From the NCBI RefSeq assembly GCF_014650055.1, contig NZ_BMUF01000008.1:248001-312000 (forward strand): 64,000 bases of DNA. The letters are read 5' to 3'. The translations under genes were made by a program, and so were the position numbers. Below the pieces are notes generated by a model. The model was not told where the DNA came from and made no database searches. It saw only the letters and a program-made list of their open reading frames with translations. How positions within the stretch are numbered: the stretch's first letter is position 1; every line of letters starts with the position of its first letter. This document shows, piece by piece, positions 16,997 to 25,185 of the stretch. This DNA is from Streptomyces malachitofuscus. GTDB taxonomy: Bacteria; Actinomycetota; Actinomycetes; Streptomycetales; Streptomycetaceae.

Positions 16997-17995
16997 TTAC
17001 GCGTGCAGGGTCAGGTCCACGACCACGGCTTGGTGGTCGGTGTCGGGGAGGTTGAGGAAGCGGGCCTTGCGGGCTGCGAACTCCTCGGAGACCAGGACGT
17101 GGTCGATCTGGACGCCGAACGCGGGGGCGGTCCGCGACGGCCAGGTCGGTGTGCGGTCCGAGCCGTCGAGCCGGGCCGCGTCACGCAGACCGGTGTCGAG
17201 GATCCGGCGGAACGCCGCGTGGTCCTGCGACGCGTTGAAGTCACCGGCGAGCACCGTCGGGATGTCCGGCCCGGCGGCCGCCGCGTCCCGTAGCCGGCCG
17301 AGCTCCCGCTGCCACAGGGGAACCTGGTCGGGCAGCGGCGGCATGGGGTGGGCGAGCTGGAGCCGTACGGCGTGGCCGTCGACGTCGGCCACGGCCCCGG
17401 GCATGCCCATGGTGCCGGGGACGCCGCCGGTGGGCTCGAGCGGGAAGCGGCTGAGGATGACGGAGCCCTCGGAACCGCCGCCCGGCACGGCCTGCCGGTG
17501 CGGATAGGCGTCCGCGAGCTCCCGCTTCAGGGCCGCGTCGCAGGTGTACTCGCACTCCTGGACGAACACGACGTCCGGTTTCTCGCGGCGCACCTCCTCG
17601 ATCAGCGCGCCGGTGGCCTGCCCGAACTCCACGTTGGAGGTCAGCACCCGCAGCTCGGCGACGGGCGGCCCCGCCGGGTCGCCCGTCTTCCCGTACGGCT
17701 CGATGAACCACGCCAGCAGCCCGAGGAGGAGCACGCCCCACACGGCGCCGGTCCACCAGCGGGCGAGCAGGGTGAACAGCAGGCCGGCGGCGGTGGGGAC
17801 GAGCAGCCAGGGCAGGAAGGCGAGCAGCTGGGGCACGGGGGTGATGCCGTCGGTGTCCGCGGTGCGGCAGCCGACGACCACGCTCACCCCGGCGAACAGC
17901 AGTGCCGCGCACCAGGCGCCGAACCGCCGCCCTCCTCCGGCGCGCCGTCCTGTTCCGTCCCCGGTGACCGTCGGGTCGGCAGTCGCAGTCTCCAA
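16997..17995 (-). CDS. Membrane-anchored endonuclease/exonuclease/phosphatase (EEP) family protein
   Basis: 332 residues from TTG 17995, preceded by GGAAGG at a good distance; the open frame extends further upstream without similarity. Residues 25-110 contain three hydrophobic segments, and about 118-332 the EEP fold: NVEFGQ, VFVQECE (catalytic Glu), LAGDFNAS, IDHVLVS and the terminal DTDHQAVVVD (catalytic Asp-His). Family members are metal-dependent phosphodiesterases or nucleases; this membrane-bound set in Streptomyces has no known substrate. The gene is 44 bases downstream of another membrane protein on the same strand and may be co-transcribed. Confidence 0.88.
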   Translation of the reverse strand: METATADPTVTGDGTGRRAGGGRRFGAWCAALLFAGVSVVVGCRTADTDGITPVPQLLAFLPWLLVPTAAGLLFTLLARWWTGAVWGVLLLGLLAWFIEPYGKTGDPAGPPVAELRVLTSNVEFGQATGALIEEVRREKPDVVFVQECEYTCDAALKRELADAYPHRQAVPGGGSEGSVILSRFPLEPTGGVPGTMGMPGAVADVDGHAVRLQLAHPMPPLPDQVPLWQRELGRLRDAAAAGPDIPTVLAGDFNASQDHAAFRRILDTGLRDAARLDGSDRTPTWPSRTAPAFGVQIDHVLVSEEFAARKARFLNLPDTDHQAVVVDLTLHA

Positions 17996-18039
17996 CGTCC
18001 AGGCCTTCCGCTCGCGGTCGCGATGCCCCGCATCCTCCC

Positions 18040-18975
18040 TCAAGGACGGGGGAGCGTGGCGGGCGGTTGCCGGGACGGGCCGTCCGGGGCGGTGGTCGCA
18101 GGGGGCGAGGGAGGTTCGCGGCGGGTGGCGTAGCGGCCCGTCAGCCAGGAGGCCAGGGCCACCGCCAGGCCCACCGCCAGGAGCAGCCAGGAGGCGGTGC
18201 GCAGGGTGGTGGTGAGGGCGTCGTAGAGCGCGCCCGCCGCCGGGCGGTGGACGGGATCGGGCAGGTCGGCGAGGGTGAGGCGGCGGCCGACGGCGACCGC
18301 CAGCGCGAGCAGGGCGCCGCCGAGCGCCGTACCCAGACCGGTGGCGGTGAGCGCGCGGCGCCGGCAGGCGGCGACGGCGATTCCGGCGGCGGCGAGGGCG
18401 ACCGTCGCGAGCGGCAGCCAGAAGGCGGCGGCGTGCAGCACCTGGTACCCCTTCCGGAGTCCGGCCACCTCTCCGGCCGGCACCACCGCGACCTCGGTGT
18501 GCTCGACCGGGATGCGGTGGGCGTAGGGCATGTGGTCGGCGGCGAGGTGCTCTCTCACCTGCGCGGTGACCGGTGCGAGGTCCACGGTGACGGGGCCCCG
18601 GGGCGCGGCGTCGTCGCGCAGGGCGCGCAGGACCGCGTCGTGGACGGCCCGGTTTCCCGCCTCCCATGCCGTGCGGAACGCGGGTGTGCGGGTGAAGGAG
18701 TGGACCGCGTCCCGGACGAAGGGGGCGAGGGCGGAGTTCTGTGCGCCCTGTGCCTCCGGGGCCAGTTTCCTCAGGACCTCGTCCTCCACGGTGTCGGCCA
18801 CGGCGGTGCGTACGGCCGGGTCGGCGGCCAGCGGCGCCACGGTGTCGACGTAGCGGGTGGTGTCCGCGAGGGCGTGGGTCGCCCAGGTGGTGAGGGCGGT
18901 GCAGGGGATCAGGAGGCAGGCGAGGGCGAGGAGGATGGCGGACAGGGGGTCGCGGAGGGGCACGCTTCCAGGCAA
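18040..18975 (-). CDS. Multi-pass membrane protein of unknown function
   Basis: 311 residues if started at TTG 18975, or 307 from GTG 18963; neither has a clear ribosome site. One membrane segment lies at about 12-35, then an extracytoplasmic stretch of about 140 residues (ADTTRYVDTVAPLAADPAVR is characteristic), then four hydrophobic segments between about 175 and 290 and a Pro/Thr-rich tail. Similar integral membrane proteins occur throughout Streptomyces without assigned function. It lies just upstream of the EEP gene on the same strand. Confidence 0.7.
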   Translation of the reverse strand: MPGSVPLRDPLSAILLALACLLIPCTALTTWATHALADTTRYVDTVAPLAADPAVRTAVADTVEDEVLRKLAPEAQGAQNSALAPFVRDAVHSFTRTPAFRTAWEAGNRAVHDAVLRALRDDAAPRGPVTVDLAPVTAQVREHLAADHMPYAHRIPVEHTEVAVVPAGEVAGLRKGYQVLHAAAFWLPLATVALAAAGIAVAACRRRALTATGLGTALGGALLALAVAVGRRLTLADLPDPVHRPAAGALYDALTTTLRTASWLLLAVGLAVALASWLTGRYATRREPPSPPATTAPDGPSRQPPATLPRP

Positions 18976-19038
18976 CGGGGTGGGGGTGGCGTGCGCCAGT
19001 GCTGCGCGGGCGTACGGGTGAGCCCGAAGCTGTGACGC

Positions 19039-19479
19039 CTAGGTGATGCGATGGCCCTCCGCGTCCTCGTGGGTGTAGAAGCGGTAGAACATCGTGGCGA
19101 AGACGCCCGCCGCGACCGCCAGGGACAACGCCGTGGAGCGCAGCACGCTGCCGCCGGACTGGCTGAACAGGAAGCCGACCGCGATGCCGCTGAAGGCCGC
19201 CCAGGCCACCGCGTGCAGTTCCCGGCGGAGTTTCGGGGCCAGGGTGAGGAGCGCCATGAGGACCACGGCGAACGCGAGCGCGGTGAGGAAGCCGAACAGG
19301 AGGTTCCAGCCGGTGATGGGCCCGCCGTGACGTCGGTTGGCCGCCGCCCAGTAGCCGTACACCAGCCCGAGGAGGACGGGCATCGCGACCAACGCCGCCC
19401 TGTGCGCCCGTCCGCTGAACACGTCCGTCGTGCTGCCCCGCTCGATCGCTCCCCGGGTCCGGGGTGCCGCATGCGCCAT
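19039..19479 (-). CDS. Small four-helix membrane protein
   Basis: 146 residues from ATG 19479 (MAHAAPRTRGAIERGSTTDV), with GGAG upstream. Four hydrophobic segments are visible (about 30-50, 62-84, 95-113, 117-134), with a cytoplasmic-looking tail HEDAEGHRIT. No recognised family. It is divergent from the PP2C phosphatase gene (131-base gap), which may share a control region with it. Confidence 0.7.
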   Translation of the reverse strand: MAHAAPRTRGAIERGSTTDVFSGRAHRAALVAMPVLLGLVYGYWAAANRRHGGPITGWNLLFGFLTALAFAVVLMALLTLAPKLRRELHAVAWAAFSGIAVGFLFSQSGGSVLRSTALSLAVAAGVFATMFYRFYTHEDAEGHRIT

Positions 19480-19610
19480 GAGAGCACTCCTCTCTCCTCG
19501 CCCCCGCCTACCAGGGCACACCCACCGCGCCCCCCTGGCAAGTCGGCTGCGCGGACCGGTACGTCCGGGGACCGGATGCGGGCCGTGCGGCCCCGTGTTT
19601 CGCTGGGGCC

Positions 19611-20822
19611 GTGAGTCCGGGCAGCGGGGGGCACGGCCTGCACGACCGGTACCCGCGGGCCGGCCGTGGAGACGTCGTGCACCGGCACGAGATGCTGCGG
19701 GCACGGGGCCGCAGCGTCGCCTGGGTGCCGCCGCTGCTGCTGCTCACCGCCATCGCCGTGGCCGACTACAACACCACGGGCGAGTTCCGGATCATCTCCT
19801 GGATCGTGCTGGTGCCGGGCATCGCCGCCGCGATCTGCGGGGTGTGGGGGACGGCCCTGTTCGCCGTGCTGGCGATGGGCGTCTACACCCTCGTGGACAG
19901 CGCCTGGCCGCACCAGTTCCAGGCGGGACTGCCGGACTTCATCCTCGTCGCCCTCGGTGGTGTCCTCGCCACCCTGGCCTGCATGGTGCGGGTCCGCGGT
20001 GAGCGGCGCGCACTGCACATGCGGGACGTCACCGAAACCGTCCGCCGTACCGTCCTGCGCCCGCTCCCCACCCGCTGGGGCGGCCTGGACCACGCCGGGA
20101 TCTACCTCACCGCGGACGCCCAGGCACGCGTCGGCGGCGACTTCTACGACATCCAGCCGGGCCCGCACGGCACCCGTGTCCTCGTCGGTGACGTGCAGGG
20201 CAAAGGGCTGGGGGCGGTGGAGACGGCGGCCGTGCTGCTCGGCACGTTCCGGGAGGCCGGCTACCACGAGCGGGAGCTGACGACCGTGGCCGACCGGCTG
20301 GAGAGCCGGATGCGGCGCCACCGCGAGTACACCACCGCCCTCGGCCGGGCCGACGGCGACCGGTTCGCCACCGCCGTACTGCTCGGCTTCCCCGCGGACC
20401 GGACCGACGTCGTGGACACCGTCGTCTTCGGGCACGAACCGCCGCTGGCCGTCGGCCCCGAGGGCGTGCGGATCCTGCCGGTCGCCGGGGGGCTGCCGCT
20501 CGGCTACCGCGACCTCGCCCCCGAGCCGCCCGGAATGCGCCGGGTGCCGCTGACGGCGGACGAGACGCTGCTGGTGGTCACCGACGGGGTGACCGAGGCG
20601 CGGGACGGCGACGGGCGCTTCTACCGGCTGGCCGACCAGGTGCGGCGGGCCGTGGCGACGGACCCGCGGCTGGTCGCACCGGCACGGCTCGTCGCCTTCG
20701 TGCGGGACGGCACGCTGCGGCACTGCGGGGGACATCTGACCGACGACACCACCGCGTTCGCGGTGCGGCGGACCCGCGCGGCGGGGAGCGAAGGCCACGA
20801 AGGGGGACGTTCACCGTACTGA
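19611..20822 (+). CDS. Membrane-bound PP2C (SpoIIE-type) phosphatase
   Basis: 403 residues from GTG 19611. Residues 35-125 hold three to four membrane segments; residues 160-385 are a PP2C/SpoIIE domain with RVGGDFYDIQPGPHG and LVGDVQGKGLGAVETA (metal-binding Asp residues), VTDGVTEARDGDGRFY and the terminal DDTTAFAVRR. It lacks PAS/GAF sensors and the ATPase domain of the two larger PP2C proteins in this window, so the membrane part is the likely sensor. Target STAS proteins are not encoded nearby. Confidence 0.88.
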   Translation: MSPGSGGHGLHDRYPRAGRGDVVHRHEMLRARGRSVAWVPPLLLLTAIAVADYNTTGEFRIISWIVLVPGIAAAICGVWGTALFAVLAMGVYTLVDSAWPHQFQAGLPDFILVALGGVLATLACMVRVRGERRALHMRDVTETVRRTVLRPLPTRWGGLDHAGIYLTADAQARVGGDFYDIQPGPHGTRVLVGDVQGKGLGAVETAAVLLGTFREAGYHERELTTVADRLESRMRRHREYTTALGRADGDRFATAVLLGFPADRTDVVDTVVFGHEPPLAVGPEGVRILPVAGGLPLGYRDLAPEPPGMRRVPLTADETLLVVTDGVTEARDGDGRFYRLADQVRRAVATDPRLVAPARLVAFVRDGTLRHCGGHLTDDTTAFAVRRTRAAGSEGHEGGRSPY

Positions 20823-20888
20823 CCCCACCCTTTGCAGCCGCAGCGGTTACCGTGCTGTGCCGTGGGTGATCGACAGGGGGAGGGGACC

Positions 20889-21968
20889 ATGCCCGGAACC
20901 GTGCTGCTGCTGGCGGCCTCGCCGGTGGGCCGCGGGCGGCTGGTGGACGCGGCGTCCGTGCTCCCGGTCCTCGCCGCGGTACCGCCCTCCGTGCTGTCCG
21001 GCACGGACACCGCCAACGTCGTCGAACTCGCCGACCCCCTGGAGCCGCAGGCCGTGCTGACCCGGCTGCGCGCGGCCGCCGCCGCCCCGGGACCGCTGAC
21101 CGTGTACGTCACCGGCCAGCTCCAGCTCGACCGCCGCCAGCGGCTGCCGCACCTGGCGCTGGCCCGGACGACCCCGTCCACCGTGCGGTACACGGCACTG
21201 CCCTGGCACTGGTTCCGGGAGGAGCTGCGGCTGCGCCCGGCGGGTGCGACGACCCTGATCCTCGACCTGCACGCCGACCCGGACACCTGGCAGTCGCTGA
21301 CCGCGCCGCGTCCTTCGGGCCCGTCCCCGCTGGACTGCGGGCGGGACAACGCCGTTTACGGTCGCATCGCTCCGCCGCCGTCCCGCCGGACGGTCGCGGC
21401 ACCCGCGTACATGAAGGCGGTCGCGACGATACTGCGCAGCGGACGGCGCCCGCCGGACGAGGAGCTGCACCAGCGGGCGCTGGCCCGGCTCGCGCCGGAG
21501 GGCGGGGGCACCGGTCTGGTGCTGGCGCAGCGCGGGCCGGTCCCGGGCGACCCGCACGCGGCCGTCACCGCCGCCGTCCGCGCCGGCCGGCACGCGGACG
21601 CCGACGCGCTCGCCGCGCGGCTGGAGCAGGCGGCCGGTCTGGCGCACGGGCCGGTCTCCGAGGAGGCGATGCACTGGACCGAGGTACGGGCGGATCTGGC
21701 GATGCTGGCCGGGGATGCGGCGCGCAGCTGCCGTGCCTGGCTGTCGGTGGCCACGGCCCGGCTGGCCGCCGGCCAGCCGGCGGACGCGCCCGCCGTCGAG
21801 GCGGCCGTGGACCGGGCGCACCACCAGTGGGGCCGGATCGGCGACCCGGTCAGGGCACGCGAGCTCGGCCCGGTGCTGGCGGAGTTGCGCGGGCGGGTGC
21901 CCGGCCGGCGGGAGGGCGCCCTGGACCATGTGCGGCGGCAGCTGCGCCAGCTGCAGACGCAGGCCTGA
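20889..21968 (+). CDS. Hypothetical protein with alpha/beta N-terminus and helical C-terminus
   Basis: 359 residues from ATG 20889; a GGGGGAGGGG tract precedes it, and the open frame back to 20832 has no such site. Residues 1-125 alternate hydrophobic strands and helices (TVLLLAASP, PLTVYVTGQLQ, TLILDLHADP), suggesting a Rossmann-like or caspase-like alpha/beta fold. Residues 235-359 are Ala/Arg-rich helices, possibly TPR-like. No catalytic motif could be assigned. It lies upstream of the exported-peptide ORF (convergent) and the HTH-TPR regulator, and a functional tie is possible but unproven. Confidence 0.7.
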   Translation: MPGTVLLLAASPVGRGRLVDAASVLPVLAAVPPSVLSGTDTANVVELADPLEPQAVLTRLRAAAAAPGPLTVYVTGQLQLDRRQRLPHLALARTTPSTVRYTALPWHWFREELRLRPAGATTLILDLHADPDTWQSLTAPRPSGPSPLDCGRDNAVYGRIAPPPSRRTVAAPAYMKAVATILRSGRRPPDEELHQRALARLAPEGGGTGLVLAQRGPVPGDPHAAVTAAVRAGRHADADALAARLEQAAGLAHGPVSEEAMHWTEVRADLAMLAGDAARSCRAWLSVATARLAAGQPADAPAVEAAVDRAHHQWGRIGDPVRARELGPVLAELRGRVPGRREGALDHVRRQLRQLQTQA

Positions 21969-22147
21969 GCGGTGTGGGGCCGTGTCCCTTGCGATGCGTG
22001 GTTCGGGGCGCCGTGGACGCCGGCTTGAGCGGCGTACGGCTGTCTCCTGCACGGTGCGCGGTATCGGACCGCCGCGGTGTCGTCGGGGAGGCCGGCGAGG
22101 AGAACGGGACGCCTCACGCTGCGGGGGCCGGTCTGCGGGGGCGGCCG

Positions 22148-22312
22148 TTACCGTACCGCTGCTTCCACCGGTGCCGTGGTCTGCGGTTCCGGGACGGGGT
22201 CGGCGGCCTTGGCCGGGCCCGCGTTCGCTGCCAGGACCAGCGCCGCGACCGCGGCGACGGCCGCGGCGAAGCCTCGGGCGTAGCGCTCGGTGGTGCGTGT
22301 GGGTTCCAGCAC
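22148..22312 (-). CDS. Small exported peptide candidate, divergent from HTH-TPR regulator
   Basis: 54 codons from GTG 22312 with GAGG 5 bases upstream of the start; stop TAA at 22148-22150. The product starts VLEPTRTTERYARG (polar, two Arg), then a hydrophobic Ala/Val/Leu core (about residues 15-30), then small residues suited to signal peptidase cleavage (ANAGPAKA), leaving a short Pro/Glu/Thr tail ending PVEAAVR. Third codon positions are nearly all G/C. Its start lies 98 bases from the divergent TPR-regulator start, with an AT-rich repeat between. RRNPP-type regulators are controlled by such processed peptides; that role is inferred from layout. Confidence 0.55.
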   Translation of the reverse strand: MLEPTRTTERYARGFAAAVAAVAALVLAANAGPAKAADPVPEPQTTAPVEAAVR

Positions 22313-22332
22313 GGCGACCTCGCAACAGCGAT

Positions 22333-22365
22333 GGGTTAAGCACGTTTAATCCGCGGTTTAACCTA
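22333..22365. promoter_or_regulatory. AT-rich repeat between peptide ORF and HTH-TPR gene
   Basis: GGTTAA (22334-22339), GTTTAAT (22344-22350) and GGTTTAACC (22355-22363) recur within 33 bases. The outer pair forms an inverted repeat and the two GTTTAA units a direct repeat with 12-base spacing. Such AT content is rare in this genome. It is a likely operator for the adjacent regulator and overlaps both divergent promoters. Confidence 0.6.
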
Positions 22366-22409
22366 GGGGCTGTCGGACGCGAACGGCAAGGGGCGCTGGG
22401 GGAGTTGGC

Positions 22410-23753
22410 ATGGGGGATCGGGACGAGCCCGGGACCATCGGACGCCGGGTTCAGCAGTTGCGCGTGGAGCGCGGGCTGACCCAGAAACAGCTGGCCGAGC
22501 CGGTGTACACGCCCGCGTACATCTCGACCCTGGAGGCCGGACGGGTGCGCCCCTCCGACGACGCGCTGCGGCATCTCGCCGACCGTCTCGGAGTCGAGTT
22601 CGACGAACTGGCGACCGGACGCCCCGCCCGGCTCGTGACCGAGCTGCGGCTCCGGCTCACCGAGGCACAGCGCACGCTCGCCGCCGGTACGGCCGAGGAG
22701 GCCGTGCAGCAGTACTCGGGGCTGCTCGCCGAGGCGGAGACGCACGGCCTGGCCGAGGAGTCGGCCGCCGCACTGCTCGGACTCGGGGAGTGCGCGCTGG
22801 AGACCGGTGAGCTGGCCGAGGGCCGCCTGTACTTCGAGCGCGCCGAGGCCCGGCTCGCCGACGCGCCGCTGACCGCACGGGTGCCGGCGCTGCGCGGGCG
22901 GGCCGTCGCCCACTACCTCGCGGGGGAACTGCGGTACGCCGTCTACCTGCTGGAGTCCACGCTCGACGAGCTGAACCGGGGCGGGCTGCACGACCCGGAC
23001 GCGCTGTTGCTGCTCTACGCCAGTGTGATCGGTCCCTACATGGACATGGGCGCCCACGCGCGGGCCGCGCAGGCGGCGGAGTTCGCGCTGGCGCTGGCGC
23101 CGCAGTCCGGCGACCCGGCGCTGGTGGCGCGCATGCACCGGTCGGTGGCCCGCACGCTGCTCGCCGAGGGCCGCCTGGCGGAGGCGGACGCCTCACTGGC
23201 CAAGGCCGCTGAGCTGTACCGGGGGCTGCGACTCCGTACCGAGCTGGCCAACTGCCACTGGATGCGCGGGTACGTGTACGCGCAGAACGGCGAACTGGAG
23301 CGCGCCGAGCAGGAGATGCGCGAGGCGCTGCACATGCTGTCCACCACGCGCGCGGCCCTCTACAGCAGCCAGCTGACGGTCGAGCTGGCGGACGTACTGC
23401 ACCGGCGCGGAAGCTCGCGGGAGGCGGCGGAGCTGCTGCGGGACGTGCTCGGCGGGCTGTCGCCCGAACGGGGCGCGGTGCACGCGGCGGCGGCGCACCG
23501 GCTGCTGGGGATCATCGCCGAGGACGGGCGGCGGGTGGAGGAGGCGGAGGAGCACTACGTGCGGGCGCTGAGCCTGCTGGAACGGGCGGGCGCGGCGGGG
23601 GATCTGGCCGACCTGTGCCGGCTGCTCGGGGATCTGCTGCGGCGGGCCGGACGGATCGAAGCGGCGCTGGACGCGTATCGGACCGGACTGGGGCACCGTA
23701 CGGCTCCGGGTACGACGACGCTGGGGCCGGCGCCGGCACAGCCGTCCGTGTAG
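22410..23753 (+). CDS. Helix-turn-helix (XRE) regulator with C-terminal TPR array
   Basis: 447 residues. An N-terminal XRE DNA-binding domain (about 8-68: IGRRVQQLRVERGLTQKQLA, then PAYISTLEAGRVRPSDDALR) is joined to a long helical TPR solenoid (about 75-430; repeats such as EEAVQQYSGLLAEAETHGLA and GELERAEQEMREALHML). This is the architecture of RRNPP-type (Rap/NprR/PlcR/PrgX) peptide-responsive regulators and of related Streptomyces proteins. It probably controls itself and the divergent small ORF through the AT-rich repeat. The ligand is unproven. The C-terminal tail is Pro/Thr-rich. Confidence 0.88.
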   Translation: MGDRDEPGTIGRRVQQLRVERGLTQKQLAEPVYTPAYISTLEAGRVRPSDDALRHLADRLGVEFDELATGRPARLVTELRLRLTEAQRTLAAGTAEEAVQQYSGLLAEAETHGLAEESAAALLGLGECALETGELAEGRLYFERAEARLADAPLTARVPALRGRAVAHYLAGELRYAVYLLESTLDELNRGGLHDPDALLLLYASVIGPYMDMGAHARAAQAAEFALALAPQSGDPALVARMHRSVARTLLAEGRLAEADASLAKAAELYRGLRLRTELANCHWMRGYVYAQNGELERAEQEMREALHMLSTTRAALYSSQLTVELADVLHRRGSSREAAELLRDVLGGLSPERGAVHAAAAHRLLGIIAEDGRRVEEAEEHYVRALSLLERAGAAGDLADLCRLLGDLLRRAGRIEAALDAYRTGLGHRTAPGTTTLGPAPAQPSV

Positions 23754-23832
23754 CCGGGCGGCTCTCGGCGGCGGTGCGCCTCGTCCCGTGTGTGCGGCCG
23801 GGCGGGGTGGGTTCTCGCTTACCCGCGCTTAC

Positions 23833-23935
23833 GGGGTGCCTCCCCCACCGCCCACCCGTGCCGCCCTGGGGGTACCTCCCAGGCCCTTGAGGCACTGGGG
23901 GAGGCACGACTGCCCGCAGCTGCGTTTCGGGGGGC
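23833..23935. repeat. Dispersed intergenic hairpin element, copy 2 (expanded)
   Basis: This shares the outer segments of copy 1 (CGCCCACCCGTGCCGCC and GGCACGACTGCCCGCAG) but has about 45 extra bases between them, themselves a nested inverted repeat (GTGCCTCCCCCA near 23836 against TGGGGGAGGCAC near 23916). It lies in the 227-base gap between the HTH-TPR and GAF-ANTAR genes. Confidence 0.65.
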
Positions 23936-23980
23936 GGGTGGAGGGTAGTCGGGGGGCGTTTCGGCTGGTGACGGGAGGCG

Positions 23981-24724
23981 GTGGGTGTGCGGCCCAGGGA
24001 CCGTCCCGGGGACGGCGCCGGTGGCGGGGAGTACGAGCGGGTCGCCGAGACGATCGCCGAGGAGCTGCGCGGGGCCGGGCCCGCCGCCGTGCCCGGGAGG
24101 CTCTGCGCGGTGGCCGTGACGCTGCTGCCGGTGGACGGCGCGAGCGTGTCGCTGCGCGGTGACGCCATGCCCGTGCACCTCGCCGCCTCCGGCCCCCGCG
24201 CCGCACGCCTCGCCCAGCTCCAGGCCACGTTGGGCGACGGACCCTGCGGTCATGTCCTGGTGACCGGCGCCCCCATGCTGGTCCGCGATCTGACCGCCGA
24301 CGACTGCGCCCACCGCTGGCCCGTATTCGTCCAGCAGGCCCTCGGCGCCGGCGTACGGGCCGTGTACGCCCTCCCCCTCGGCAGCGCCGGTGTCTGCGTC
24401 GGCACCCTCGATCTCTACCGCGACACCCCCGGCGCGCTCACCGACCGCCAGCTCCGCACGGCCCGGCTGGTCGCCGGCATCATGACCGGGGCGCTGATGG
24501 ACCTGCCGCACGACCCCCGGGACGGCGGTGAACCCTGGCTGAGCGGACTGGCCGCCGACCACGACCGGGTGCATCAGGCCGTCGGCATGATCATGGCCCA
24601 GCTCGGCGTCGGCGCGGACGAGGCGCTGGCCCGGCTGCGCGGCGACGCCTTCGCGCAGGGTGCGACCGTCCTCGAGGTCGCCCTCGACGTCGTCGCCCAC
24701 CGTCGGCGCTTCGACGCCTCCTGA
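23981..24724 (+). CDS. GAF-ANTAR transcription antitermination regulator
   Basis: About 247 residues; start GTG 23981 or GTG 23987 (MRPRDRPGD). A GAF sensor (about 30-175; GDGPCGHVLVTGAPMLVRDL is typical) is followed by an ANTAR RNA-binding helix bundle (about 190-240; DRVHQAVGMIMAQLGVGADEALARLR, with conserved Ala/Gly and aromatic-substitute positions). ANTAR proteins bind paired hexanucleotide hairpins in nascent RNA and prevent termination. The signal sensed by the GAF domain and the RNA targets are unknown. Confidence 0.9.
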   Translation: MGVRPRDRPGDGAGGGEYERVAETIAEELRGAGPAAVPGRLCAVAVTLLPVDGASVSLRGDAMPVHLAASGPRAARLAQLQATLGDGPCGHVLVTGAPMLVRDLTADDCAHRWPVFVQQALGAGVRAVYALPLGSAGVCVGTLDLYRDTPGALTDRQLRTARLVAGIMTGALMDLPHDPRDGGEPWLSGLAADHDRVHQAVGMIMAQLGVGADEALARLRGDAFAQGATVLEVALDVVAHRRRFDAS

Positions 24725-24752
24725 GCGCGACGCGATCGTAGGCTTGGCGACC

Positions 24753-25028
24753 ATGGACATAGCCGCCCTCTTCCTCACCTGCGTCGTGATCCTCGGCATC
24801 ATGACGATCCGGAACCACCTCTCCCGGGCCGACCGCCGCGCCGCCCGCATCGAGCGCAAACTCGACCTGGTCCTGGACCACTTGGGACTCCACGACGAGG
24901 TCCCGGGTCTGGACGAGGTCCGCACCCTGGTGCACGAGGGCAAGCAGGTCCAGGCGATCAAGCTGTACCGCGAGAACACGGGCGCGGACCTGCTCGAGGC
25001 CAAGCAGGCGGTGGACCGCCTGAGCTGA
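24753..25028 (+). CDS. Small membrane-anchored protein with ribosomal L7/L12 C-terminal-like domain
   Basis: 91 residues from ATG 24753 (MDIAALFLTCVVILGIMTIR). One N-terminal membrane helix (3-22), a basic linker (RADRRAARIERKLDLVL), then about 55-91 resembling the L7/L12 C-terminal fold: VRTLVHEGKQVQAIKLYREN, TGADLLEAKQAVDRL. These L7/L12-like membrane proteins are common in Streptomyces, and their role is unknown. It starts 28 bases after the GAF-ANTAR stop and is probably co-transcribed. Confidence 0.82.
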   Translation: MDIAALFLTCVVILGIMTIRNHLSRADRRAARIERKLDLVLDHLGLHDEVPGLDEVRTLVHEGKQVQAIKLYRENTGADLLEAKQAVDRLS

Positions 25029-25185
25029 CGCCCGACGCCGGGCTCGGCCCCTCACGGCCCGGTGCACTCAGTTCGACGAGGAACAGTCCCTTCACACAGC
25101 ATGCGGGCGCTTCCGATCCGTGTCACCAGTGCCTCGGGCGGCGGGGTTCCGCCCCGGGCCCGCGGGCCGCTTCGGGCGTCGGTGC

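Noticed and set aside
21969..22147. Possible extra gene downstream of the 20889 protein
   Set aside because: Frames lack a start with a ribosome site and do not show codon bias; only the minus-strand peptide ORF at 22148-22312 meets both.
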